Origin: an uncultured Bacteroidales bacterium
GTDB taxonomy: Bacteria > Bacteroidota > Bacteroidia > Bacteroidales > Paludibacteraceae
Assembly (NCBI GenBank): GCA_937872735.1
Contig: CALMUD010000059.1
Span: 1-38,767, forward strand
Length of the DNA: 38,767 nt
Reading direction: 5' to 3'
In this document: one piece after another, positions 17,726 to 25,181 of the stretch
Layout: every line of letters starts with the position of its first letter
Numbering within the stretch: position 1 is the first letter of the stretch
Program-made: the position numbers and the translations under genes
The notes under the pieces: generated by a model
What the model saw: the letters and a program-made list of their open reading frames with translations, nothing else
Told to the model about the DNA's origin: nothing
The model's database searches: none

Positions 17726-19006
17726 ATGATAAAAAAGATACTGACTGCTGCCCTTTTCTTGGCAGCATATCTGACAGCTAGTTCACAGACCAATATTTAT
17801 GTCTGGCAAAAAGACGGAACGGTGACCTCTTTCCCAATTTCAAATGTGGACAGCATCAGTTTCACCCCAAAATCGACCAACAGCGGAACAAGCACCACCA
17901 AAGATGCTATGCCATCGGACGCCAAAACACTGGCTGCCAAGATGTATATGGGAATCAATCTGGGCAATACCTTCGAATCGGTTAACAACGGAGGCTCCAG
18001 CAATGAGACATCATGGGGAAGCCCCGTAATAACCAAATCTCTGATAGACTTCTACAAGGCATCGGGATTCAATGCAATTCGTCTGCCAGTAGCTTGGCAC
18101 ATTCACGAATCGAACACCAGCACTTACGAAATAGACGCAGCCTGGATGAAACGGATAAAAGAGGTAGTGGACTATTGCTATCAGGACAGCCTATATGTGA
18201 TAATAAACATACACTGGGACGGCGGATGGTTGGAGAACAACGTAACCAGCACAAAACAGACAGCGGTAAATGCCGAGCAAGCCGCCTTGTGGAAACAGAT
18301 AGCCACTCAATTTAAAGACTACGACGAGCACGTGCTGTTCGCCAGCTGCAACGAGCCTGGCATGAATCAGAATGACGATGCGTCAACCATAGCACCCATT
18401 CTGAAGAGCTATCACCAAACATTCGTCAACACGGTGAGAGCCACAGGGGGCAACAATGCCAAACGGTGCCTTATAGTACAAGGAATAACAGCCGACATTG
18501 ACAAATCGCTGGCCAACGATGTGGTACCTACCGACAATGTGCAGAACCGAATGATGTATGAAGTGCACGACTACCCCTACACTTACGCCATCATGACAGA
18601 AGATGCCAGCTGGGGCAATATGGACTACTATTGGGGCAAGGACTATCAGAACATCTACATCAATGGAGTGGAGCGTTCATGCACCTGGAGCACCGAGACC
18701 ACAATGGCCAACGACTTCAACAAAATGAAGTCCACCTTTGTCAACGGCAAAGGAATGCCTGTGATATTGGGTGAATTTGCTGTGACAGACCGGCCTGTGC
18801 TCACCGGCAACGACCTGACCAAGTTTGAGGCATCTCGCGCCTACTATTACGAATACATAGTAAAGACCGCCAAAAATTATGGTATGGTTCCATTCCTCTG
18901 GGACACTCCAGGGCATGTGATGGACAGAAGCAACAACAAGATACTCAACCAGACCTCATACGATGGTCTGATGAAAGGAGCAAAAGAAGGAAAATATCCA
19001 TTCTGA
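17726..19006 (+). CDS. Secreted GH5 endoglucanase-type glycoside hydrolase 2
   Basis: A 426-residue paralogue of the enzyme at 15640: signal peptide (to about 21, ASSQ), motif NIYVWQKDGTVTSF...VDSISF (23-47), Ser/Thr linker, and a GH5 barrel from about 64. It begins GINLGNTFESV with SWGSP, the GH5_4-like start. HWDGGW, acid/base Glu210 in SCNEP and nucleophile Glu350 in ILGEFA are present. The region after the acid/base differs most from the first enzyme (HDYPYTYA versus HFYQPWNF, in the substrate cleft), so the two probably differ in preferred glucan. No sorting domain is present. The pair 17196-19006 is evidently a tandem duplicate of 15097-16932. Confidence 0.9.
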   Translation: MIKKILTAALFLAAYLTASSQTNIYVWQKDGTVTSFPISNVDSISFTPKSTNSGTSTTKDAMPSDAKTLAAKMYMGINLGNTFESVNNGGSSNETSWGSPVITKSLIDFYKASGFNAIRLPVAWHIHESNTSTYEIDAAWMKRIKEVVDYCYQDSLYVIINIHWDGGWLENNVTSTKQTAVNAEQAALWKQIATQFKDYDEHVLFASCNEPGMNQNDDASTIAPILKSYHQTFVNTVRATGGNNAKRCLIVQGITADIDKSLANDVVPTDNVQNRMMYEVHDYPYTYAIMTEDASWGNMDYYWGKDYQNIYINGVERSCTWSTETTMANDFNKMKSTFVNGKGMPVILGEFAVTDRPVLTGNDLTKFEASRAYYYEYIVKTAKNYGMVPFLWDTPGHVMDRSNNKILNQTSYDGLMKGAKEGKYPF

Positions 19007-19029
19007 CCAAAATAGAAAATAGAACCCAC

Positions 19030-19062
19030 AACGGGGCTGCAACAAATGGTTGCAGCCCCGTT
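19030..19062 (+). terminator. Rho-independent terminator after GH5-2
   Basis: AACGGGGCTGCAAC (19030-19043) pairs perfectly with GTTGCAGCCCCGTT (19049-19062). The T-tract behind it is weak. Confidence 0.8.
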
Positions 19063-19243
19063 GGTATGTTTAACAGTTTCTATAGACGCATAATTGAAAC
19101 CATGGAGCCCCTTATCTACAGCTATCAGTAAGGGCTTCAAACCTGTTGCTGACCTACAAAAATGACTTATAGACTCACAAAAAAAGAAAAAAAAATCCAA
19201 GCGTTTTGTTATATTCGTACAAGTGGCAAATCAGAATAACGCG

Positions 19244-19251
19244 TTACTTTG
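19244..19251 (+). promoter_or_regulatory. Likely -7 element for the large PL1 gene
   Basis: TTACTTTG, identical to the -7-like octamers before HTCS 2 and the 15097 gene, lies 34 bases before the start codon. A GTTA-type half site (GTTATATTC, 19208) is 36 bp upstream, but no 22-bp partner is seen. Confidence 0.45.
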
Positions 19252-19285
19252 TAGCAATAACAAGAACTCATAAAACGACAATATC

Positions 19286-22200
19286 ATGAAACACTCTTAC
19301 ACACGACAAATAATGGCAAACATTGTCGCTCTGTGTCTGGGAGGCACAGCTCTGGCAACCGACCCCATCAAAGTAGACATTGACATGTCAGGCCGCAACA
19401 GCAGTGAAGTAACAGAAACAGGCTACAACACATGGGTGCCCAGCACCACCAATACGTTAACGGTAAACGGAGTAACCTTCACGCTAAGCAATACCAGCAG
19501 CACAGGCGAACTGAGCACCACATGGTACAAAGTAGGAGTACAATCCCCCAACTACGCCAAACTGGTATGCGACGGGGCCTACATCAAAGACGGGAACAAC
19601 TCATCGGGTCTATTGCTGAGCATAAGTGGACTGAGCGCAGGAACCCACACCCTGCAAACCTATCATAATGCGGTGGATGACTACAGCAGCAGCACACTCA
19701 GCGACATGGACATCTATGTGAACGGGAGCAAAACAAGCACCATCACCCCAAGCAAACGTGCACTCAGCACCGATGCCACCAAGACAGCCTATCTGACATT
19801 CAACGTCACGAAAGGACAAACCGTACAAATAAAATTTCAACCCAACACCAGTAAGAGTGTCAACTCCTATAATGTATATCTCAACGGATTTGCCCTCGAT
19901 GTGCCTAATGCAGCCAACCAAGCCAGTGGACCAACCCCTACGGATGCCGACATGCATGTGGCTGCTGATGCCGGAAGCCTGACCATGAGCTGGACAGCAG
20001 CGAGCAATGCAAAATCACACAACGTGTATTTCGGCACCGATTCCGCAACTGTAAATGACGCCTCCACCAATTCTGCAGCCTACAAAAAGAACCAGACCAG
20101 CACCAGCTATGCCGTAACAGGACTGAACAATCTGACAACCTATTACTGGAGAATAGACGAAGTGGACAACAGTGGGAAAGTGACCAAAGGCAACGTATGG
20201 TCATACAGACCTCGGCACCTGGCTTTCCCCGAAGCCGAAGGTTACGGAATGTATGCTATAGGCGGACGAGGTGGCAAAGTGGTTCACGTGACCAATCTGA
20301 ACGACTCAGGAGCAGGATCTTTCCGTGAAGCCATGACCAACGACATAGGTCCACGCACCATCGTGTTTGACGTGGCAGGAGTTATAGTGCTCTCTTCTCG
20401 ACTGACGCAGGTAGGCACCAACGTGACCATAGCCGGACAGACAGCCCCAGGCAACGGAATTTGCCTGCGTGCGGCACCAGTGGGAGTTGGCAGCGAAAGC
20501 ATCTGCCGCGACATACGCGTGCGTCTAGGCAGTGGCGAGACCTACGATGGACTGGGAATGGCAGGAGGACAATACAGCATAATAGACCACTGCTCAATAG
20601 GATGGACCATTGACGAAGCTTTCAGCTGCCGTAACGGCAAAAACCTGACACTGCAACGCACCCTTATTTCTGAAGCGCTGAACATAGCTGGCCACAAGAA
20701 CTATCCTGTCGGCACAGGACACGGCTATGCGGCCACCATCGGCGGTGACATAGGCTCTTTTCACCATAATCTGTTGGCCCACAACTCCGGACGAAACTGG
20801 AGCATGGGGGGAGGGCTTGACGGCAACGGATACTATGCCGGACGCTTGGACATATTCAACAACGTGGTCTACAACTGGTACACCCGCGTATGCGACGGCG
20901 GTGCCCACGAGGTAAACTTTGTAGGAAACTACTATAAACGAGGAGCCGCCTCGTCAACCGACATGGACTATGTGCTGAAAGCCGACCTTGAAGGAACCGG
21001 ACTGGGCTCACAGGCTTACTACTTCCACAACAATATACTGGCCAACAAAGACAACTCAACGGTATATGACGGAAGCGATGACAGCAAAGGCCGTCTCTAC
21101 ACCCTCAGCAACGGACAACAACTCACCTGGGATGTATGGAACAGCAAAGCCTTTTTTTCCTCACAAGCCAATATAGAGAGCGCACGCAATGCCTACAAGA
21201 GCGTGCTGAGCGACGTGGGCTGCACTATGCCAGCCATTGACAAACACGATGCCCGCATGGTGACCGAAACTCTGAACGGCACCTACTCTTGCACCGGCTC
21301 AAAAACACAGAAAGGCGGCATCATAGATGCCAACAGTGAATCGAAAGAGGACTACAGTATCTACCCTTCCGCAAGCCGTGAATCGGGATTCGACAGCGAT
21401 GGCGACGGAATGCCCGACTGGTGGGAGACCTTCAACGGATTCAACCCCAAATCGGCCAACGGCGACTTCAGTGAAAGCAACGGCGATGCCAACGGCGACG
21501 GATACACTAATCTGGAAGACTATCTCAACTGGATGGCCACCCCACATTTCGAGACTAAGACGGGGGCTTCGGTCACCATCAGTCTGGCCGACTACTACAA
21601 AGGATTCACCAACGGCAACACCTACGCCGCCGTTTCCACTCCTGCCAACGTAAAAGTGAGCATCAGCGGTAATAAAGCCACAGTGAGTGCCACCAGCAAA
21701 GGAATTTACTACATAAAGATAAAAGTGACCGACAACACTGGCGACAACTTCACCCGCTCTTTCGGTATAAAAGTGGAAGGAGAAGCAACTGTATCAGGAC
21801 CTGCCACACTGACCAAACAGGGTGCCGGTTCGTCAAGGCAGACTGTAAAAAAGGACAGTGCCATAATAAGTTTCAGCTATGCCTGGACCAATGCGACAAG
21901 CGTGATCGTAAGCGGCCTGCCCAAGGGAATAACTGCCACGATAGATGCCAGCGCCAAGACCGTAACCTTCAGCGGATATGCCAACGATGCAGAAGGGGAC
22001 TACACTTTCACTATAAGCACCACTGGGGGAAAACCAGACTCGACACGCACAGGCAAAATAACCATTGTCAGCAGTACATCGGCTGTCAGCACCACAGCCG
22101 TAAGCAACAGCATCACACTGGCACCCAATCCTATGGACAATACCACCGACCTGCTGATAACAAGTACAAAAGCCGGTAAGGCAGAATGGAACATCAAAGA

Positions 22201-22354
22201 CATGGACGGAAAGACCATAAAGAGAGGTCAAGCAGTTGTGAACGAAGGTAAAAATATCATTACCATCAATCGGGAACAACTAAAGACAGGTGTGTACACA
22301 TTGCGCATACAGAACAATGGAATCATCAAATATAAAAAGTTGATAGTCAGATAG
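19286..22354 (+). CDS. Large multidomain pectate lyase (PL1) with its own T9SS sorting domain
   Basis: A 1022-residue surface enzyme. Order: signal peptide (1-24); a beta-sandwich resembling carbohydrate-binding modules (about 25-212); an FN3-like domain (about 219-310, ending TTYYWRIDEVD); a PL1-type pectate lyase helix (about 312-700, opening FPEAEGYGMYAIGGRGG, with GSFREAM, TIAGQTAPGNG and HCSIGW); calcium-loop motifs DSDGDGMPDWW (near 703) and DANGDGYTNLEDY (near 734); further Ig-like domains including one (about 838-925) matching that of the lyase at 4363; and a type A sorting domain (about 940-1022, SITLAPNPMDN...LKTGVYTLRI). It is the only enzyme in the locus with the sorting domain in cis, and it lacks the N-terminal KDG motif of the others. 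It is probably exported by the T9SS and cleaves pectin at the cell surface. Confidence 0.88.
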   Translation: MKHSYTRQIMANIVALCLGGTALATDPIKVDIDMSGRNSSEVTETGYNTWVPSTTNTLTVNGVTFTLSNTSSTGELSTTWYKVGVQSPNYAKLVCDGAYIKDGNNSSGLLLSISGLSAGTHTLQTYHNAVDDYSSSTLSDMDIYVNGSKTSTITPSKRALSTDATKTAYLTFNVTKGQTVQIKFQPNTSKSVNSYNVYLNGFALDVPNAANQASGPTPTDADMHVAADAGSLTMSWTAASNAKSHNVYFGTDSATVNDASTNSAAYKKNQTSTSYAVTGLNNLTTYYWRIDEVDNSGKVTKGNVWSYRPRHLAFPEAEGYGMYAIGGRGGKVVHVTNLNDSGAGSFREAMTNDIGPRTIVFDVAGVIVLSSRLTQVGTNVTIAGQTAPGNGICLRAAPVGVGSESICRDIRVRLGSGETYDGLGMAGGQYSIIDHCSIGWTIDEAFSCRNGKNLTLQRTLISEALNIAGHKNYPVGTGHGYAATIGGDIGSFHHNLLAHNSGRNWSMGGGLDGNGYYAGRLDIFNNVVYNWYTRVCDGGAHEVNFVGNYYKRGAASSTDMDYVLKADLEGTGLGSQAYYFHNNILANKDNSTVYDGSDDSKGRLYTLSNGQQLTWDVWNSKAFFSSQANIESARNAYKSVLSDVGCTMPAIDKHDARMVTETLNGTYSCTGSKTQKGGIIDANSESKEDYSIYPSASRESGFDSDGDGMPDWWETFNGFNPKSANGDFSESNGDANGDGYTNLEDYLNWMATPHFETKTGASVTISLADYYKGFTNGNTYAAVSTPANVKVSISGNKATVSATSKGIYYIKIKVTDNTGDNFTRSFGIKVEGEATVSGPATLTKQGAGSSRQTVKKDSAIISFSYAWTNATSVIVSGLPKGITATIDASAKTVTFSGYANDAEGDYTFTISTTGGKPDSTRTGKITIVSSTSAVSTTAVSNSITLAPNPMDNTTDLLITSTKAGKAEWNIKDMDGKTIKRGQAVVNEGKNIITINREQLKTGVYTLRIQNNGIIKYKKLIVR

Positions 22355-22382
22355 AAATAAAAACGGGCACGAACGTAAGCAA

Positions 22383-22422
22383 GATGAGGGCTGCACCGAA
22401 AAGTGCGGCCCTCATCGTTTGT
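22383..22422 (+). terminator. Rho-independent terminator after the large PL1 gene
   Basis: GATGAGGGC (22383-22391) pairs with GCCCTCATC (22408-22416), extended by GCAC/GTGC inside, and GTTTGT follows. Confidence 0.8.
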
Positions 22423-22507
22423 AAAGAAAAATAGAAAGATTCACACTCCTCCCATTTTAAAAAAATTGCGTAACTTGCATAAGGATAAGCCCGCAAAAAC
22501 AAAGATC

Positions 22508-23425
22508 ATGGATAAAGAGGAAAGAATAGAGATAAACAGCGTAAAAGCATACAACGACTTCAGCGGAGTGCCCACCCTGCATCCGCAAGTGGCAGTCATA
22601 GATATGGCACAAAGCAGCAAAGAGCCGCCCATACGTTTCAGCCTGAGCTACGGAGTGTATGCACTGTTTCTGAAACAGACCTACTGCGGAGACATGATAT
22701 ATGGCAAGCAGACCTATGACTATCAGGAAGGGACCATTGTGAGTTTTGCCCCAGGACAAGTGGTAAAAATAGACCGAAGCAATAATCTGCACGCAGCCAA
22801 GACCTCAAAGGCCCTGCTATTTGATGCCGAATTGATAAAAGGCACAACCCTGGGCAAGAACATAAAGAAATACACCTTCTTCAGTTACCAGTCGAATGAG
22901 GCGCTGCATCTATCGGAGGAAGAAAAAGAAATCATCAACGACTGTCTCAAAAAAATAGACAGGGAAATACACAACCCAGAAGACCACCACAGCCGCCACC
23001 TCATCATAAGCAACATAGAGCTGCTGCTGGACTACTGCATGCGGTTTTACGACCGACAATTCGAGACACGGACCGAGGTAAACAAAGGAGCAATAAGCAA
23101 ATTTGAAGAAGAGCTGAACGACTACTTTGAAAAAGGGAAAACACAACAGCAAGGACTGCCCACCGTCAAATATTTTGCAGAACAAGTCTGTCTATCGCCC
23201 AACTACTTTGGCGACATGGTGAAGAAAGAAACGGGGCGCACCCCACAAGACTACATACAGGACAAAGTGCTGGACATAGCCAAAGAAGAGATACGGGGGA
23301 CCGACAAAACGATAAAAGAAATAGCCTACGACCTGGGATTCCAATACTCCCAACACTTCAACCAGTTTTTCAAACGGAATGTTGGGCAGACCCCAACCGA
23401 ATACCGAAGGGTTGGCGCTGCATAA
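22508..23425 (+). CDS. AraC family transcriptional regulator
   Basis: A 305-residue DNA-binding protein. The N-terminal half looks like the cupin-type sensing domain of AraC regulators (SYGVYALFLKQ, then EGTIVSFAPGQVV). The last 100 residues contain two helix-turn-helix motifs: LPTVKYFAEQVCLSPNYFGDMVKKETG and the conserved IKEIAYDLGFQYSQHFNQFFKRNVGQTPTEYR. The ATG at 22508 starts the first conserved segment; frames upstream of it run through the preceding terminator. It follows the polysaccharide locus in the same direction but behind a terminator, so control of that locus is possible but not shown. Similar AraC proteins in Prevotella often regulate neighbouring oxidoreductases or transporters. 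Confidence 0.9.
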   Translation: MDKEERIEINSVKAYNDFSGVPTLHPQVAVIDMAQSSKEPPIRFSLSYGVYALFLKQTYCGDMIYGKQTYDYQEGTIVSFAPGQVVKIDRSNNLHAAKTSKALLFDAELIKGTTLGKNIKKYTFFSYQSNEALHLSEEEKEIINDCLKKIDREIHNPEDHHSRHLIISNIELLLDYCMRFYDRQFETRTEVNKGAISKFEEELNDYFEKGKTQQQGLPTVKYFAEQVCLSPNYFGDMVKKETGRTPQDYIQDKVLDIAKEEIRGTDKTIKEIAYDLGFQYSQHFNQFFKRNVGQTPTEYRRVGAA

Positions 23426-23466
23426 CAAGCCAGACTGGCAAAAGCCGACCGAAGAGACGCAACAAA

Positions 23467-23498
23467 AAAGGTGAAGATTCTTACGAATCCTCACCTTT
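23467..23498. terminator. Bidirectional terminator between araC-type gene and secG
   Basis: AAAGGTGA-A-GATTC pairs with GAATC-C-TCACCTTT across TTAC. On the minus strand it is followed by six T, ending the secG operon; on the plus strand by TATATTT. Confidence 0.85.
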
Positions 23499-23530
23499 AT
23501 ATTTAACGATAAAGTATGTATCAATAAAAA

Positions 23531-23902
23531 TTACTGAGCAGGAGCGGCTGGAGCGGCAGGTGCAGCCTGACCATTGCTCTGACCTTGACCATTGCCCTCA
23601 ACATTAGGCTGAGCATTAGTAGGCAATGATGTAGGAGCCGTAACCTCTGACTTCTGAGTAGCAGGACCCTGCGTAGCAGAAGGAGTGAATGCGACAGAAA
23701 CGACACTCAACACCACGATAAAAGCAACCAGGCCCCAGGTAAGTTTTTCAACGATGTCTGTTGTCTTTTGCACACCGAACATATCGTTGCCCTTGCCAAA
23801 GTTCTCTGACAAACCTCCACCCTTGGATTTCTGGATAAGAACAACACCCACCAAAAGTATGGAAGCGATAAGAATCAAAATAGTTATTATAAGATAAACC
23901 AT
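23531..23902 (-). CDS. secG: Protein translocase subunit SecG
   Basis: A 123-residue inner-membrane subunit of the SecYEG channel. Two hydrophobic helices (about 2-23 and 54-77) flank the family motif IQKSKGGGLSENFGKGNDMFG. The C-terminal 45 residues are rich in Pro, Ala, Gln and Asn with APAAPAAPA repeats, a common disordered extension in Bacteroidetes SecG. It is the last gene of the minus-strand block and starts 8 bases after the stop of the TPR gene. Confidence 0.93.
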   Translation of the reverse strand: MVYLIITILILIASILLVGVVLIQKSKGGGLSENFGKGNDMFGVQKTTDIVEKLTWGLVAFIVVLSVVSVAFTPSATQGPATQKSEVTAPTSLPTNAQPNVEGNGQGQSNGQAAPAAPAAPAQ

Positions 23903-23910
23903 TTGTATAA

Positions 23911-24618
23911 TTATATATTATTTATCAATTTATTAAGAAACCTAATTTGGTCTGCAAAGTAAACACTTTTTTCCGGATATTTCAAGGATAATTTCTGAAA
24001 AATAGAGATAGCCTGTTCAAATTTACGCTGTTTGATATAAATTTTTGCCAAAGTTTCAGTAAAGAACTCTTTAGGGACTGGCGCAGCAGAAGTAGTATCG
24101 TCCTCAACGGAAGTCGCCTCCGTCTTCACCTCGGCAGAAGCTGGGGCATCGTCGTTCAGACGAACGACAGGAGCGTTCTGGGCATCCTTTTGCTGCTGCA
24201 TTTTAGCTCCACGCTCAACCCCCATCTCACCCGAGTGATATTTTGAAAGGAAATCCTCAATTTCAGAACCGAATTTCAATTCAGCCGCAGGTGAATCTCC
24301 ATTTTCCTCCGAACCAAACACCTGATTGACATCATAAGCAGGAGACGACATCGGCTCAAGCGGTTTGACCTCCGGCTTTGCTGCGGGCTGCGACAGAATG
24401 AGATTCCGCAAAGTGGCAGCATCAGGGGCATAGAAAGCCGTTTGCTGTAAATCGGCACCATAACGCAAATCATTCAGATTGTGAAGTCCTTTGAGCCGAA
24501 GCAAACGGAAGGTAGCGACAAAAGGGAAACCATGGATAAAACCTTGCAGTTCATCCACAGCCGCACCATCCACCAAGCAAGGATTGGCCACCAAACGGAA
24601 AAATTCGTCACGCGTCAT
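23911..24618 (-). CDS. TPR-containing protein of the secG-lptE block
   Basis: A 235-residue protein, probably cytoplasmic since there is no signal peptide. The N-terminal 70 residues form a conserved helical segment (DELQGFIHGFPFVATFRLLRLKGLH), the middle (about 80-185) is acidic, Pro/Ala-rich and likely disordered, and the end (about 186-235: FTETLAKIYIKQRKFEQAISIFQKLSLKYPEKS) is one clear tetratricopeptide repeat. It lies 15 bases after the lptE-like gene and 8 before secG, so co-transcription is near certain. No specific function is recognised; position next to secG and lptE suggests an envelope-biogenesis role, which is inference. Confidence 0.75.
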   Translation of the reverse strand: MTRDEFFRLVANPCLVDGAAVDELQGFIHGFPFVATFRLLRLKGLHNLNDLRYGADLQQTAFYAPDAATLRNLILSQPAAKPEVKPLEPMSSPAYDVNQVFGSEENGDSPAAELKFGSEIEDFLSKYHSGEMGVERGAKMQQQKDAQNAPVVRLNDDAPASAEVKTEATSVEDDTTSAAPVPKEFFTETLAKIYIKQRKFEQAISIFQKLSLKYPEKSVYFADQIRFLNKLINNI

Positions 24619-24633
24619 CAGGGATGAAAAGAT

Positions 24634-25146
24634 TTACCAGTTAGCCACCGTACGGTTGAATATCTGATTAATCAAATCGGATACAATCTCCTTGTTCAAC
24701 TCGTCCTGCACCTGATTGATTGTCTGGTCGTTAGAGAAATCCTGATAGGAGACAAAGTTCTGTTCAAAATTCTCCGACGGATTCGTTTTATTGACAAAAC
24801 GGACATTCACGGTAATCTGAAGTTTCGTCTTGGTTGAAGTACCAGCCGCGTTGACACCCGTCTGAATAAGTTCATAATTGGTAATTTCGCCCGACACCTG
24901 AAGATCTCCATCACGAGGGACCAGTTTAAGGCGCGTTTTGCTGGAATATTCATCCTTGAGTTTTTCGTTAAACTCAGGCGCCAAAGCCGGATAGACAAGC
25001 GAAGCCTGATTGGGGAAATCAACCACCGAAATGGTTTTGATTTTGGTATAATCGATGGAAGTGCCGTTAAACTTATAGGATACCAGACAAGAGGTAAGGA
25101 CCGTAAGCAACAGCAGCAGGGGGAAAAGCAATCTTTGTTTGTTCAT
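24634..25146 (-). CDS. lptE: LptE-like outer-membrane lipoprotein
   Basis: A 170-residue lipoprotein. The signal peptide ends in LTSC (lipobox), with the mature protein starting CLVSYKFNGTSIDY. The body (ISVVDFPNQASLVYPALAPEFNEKLKDEY...LKLVPRDGDLQVSGEITNYEL) matches the LptE family that supports LptD in placing lipopolysaccharide in the outer leaflet; Bacteroidetes members are distant from E. coli LptE. The ATG at 25146 is chosen because it gives a proper signal peptide; an upstream in-frame start would add ten hydrophobic residues. It lies 35 bases downstream of the sigma-54 activator gene and is conserved next to it in related genomes as I recall them. Confidence 0.8.
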   Translation of the reverse strand: MNKQRLLFPLLLLLTVLTSCLVSYKFNGTSIDYTKIKTISVVDFPNQASLVYPALAPEFNEKLKDEYSSKTRLKLVPRDGDLQVSGEITNYELIQTGVNAAGTSTKTKLQITVNVRFVNKTNPSENFEQNFVSYQDFSNDQTINQVQDELNKEIVSDLINQIFNRTVANW

Positions 25147-25181
25147 TCTAATTAGCATATAAATATAAAGCAGCACTGGCC

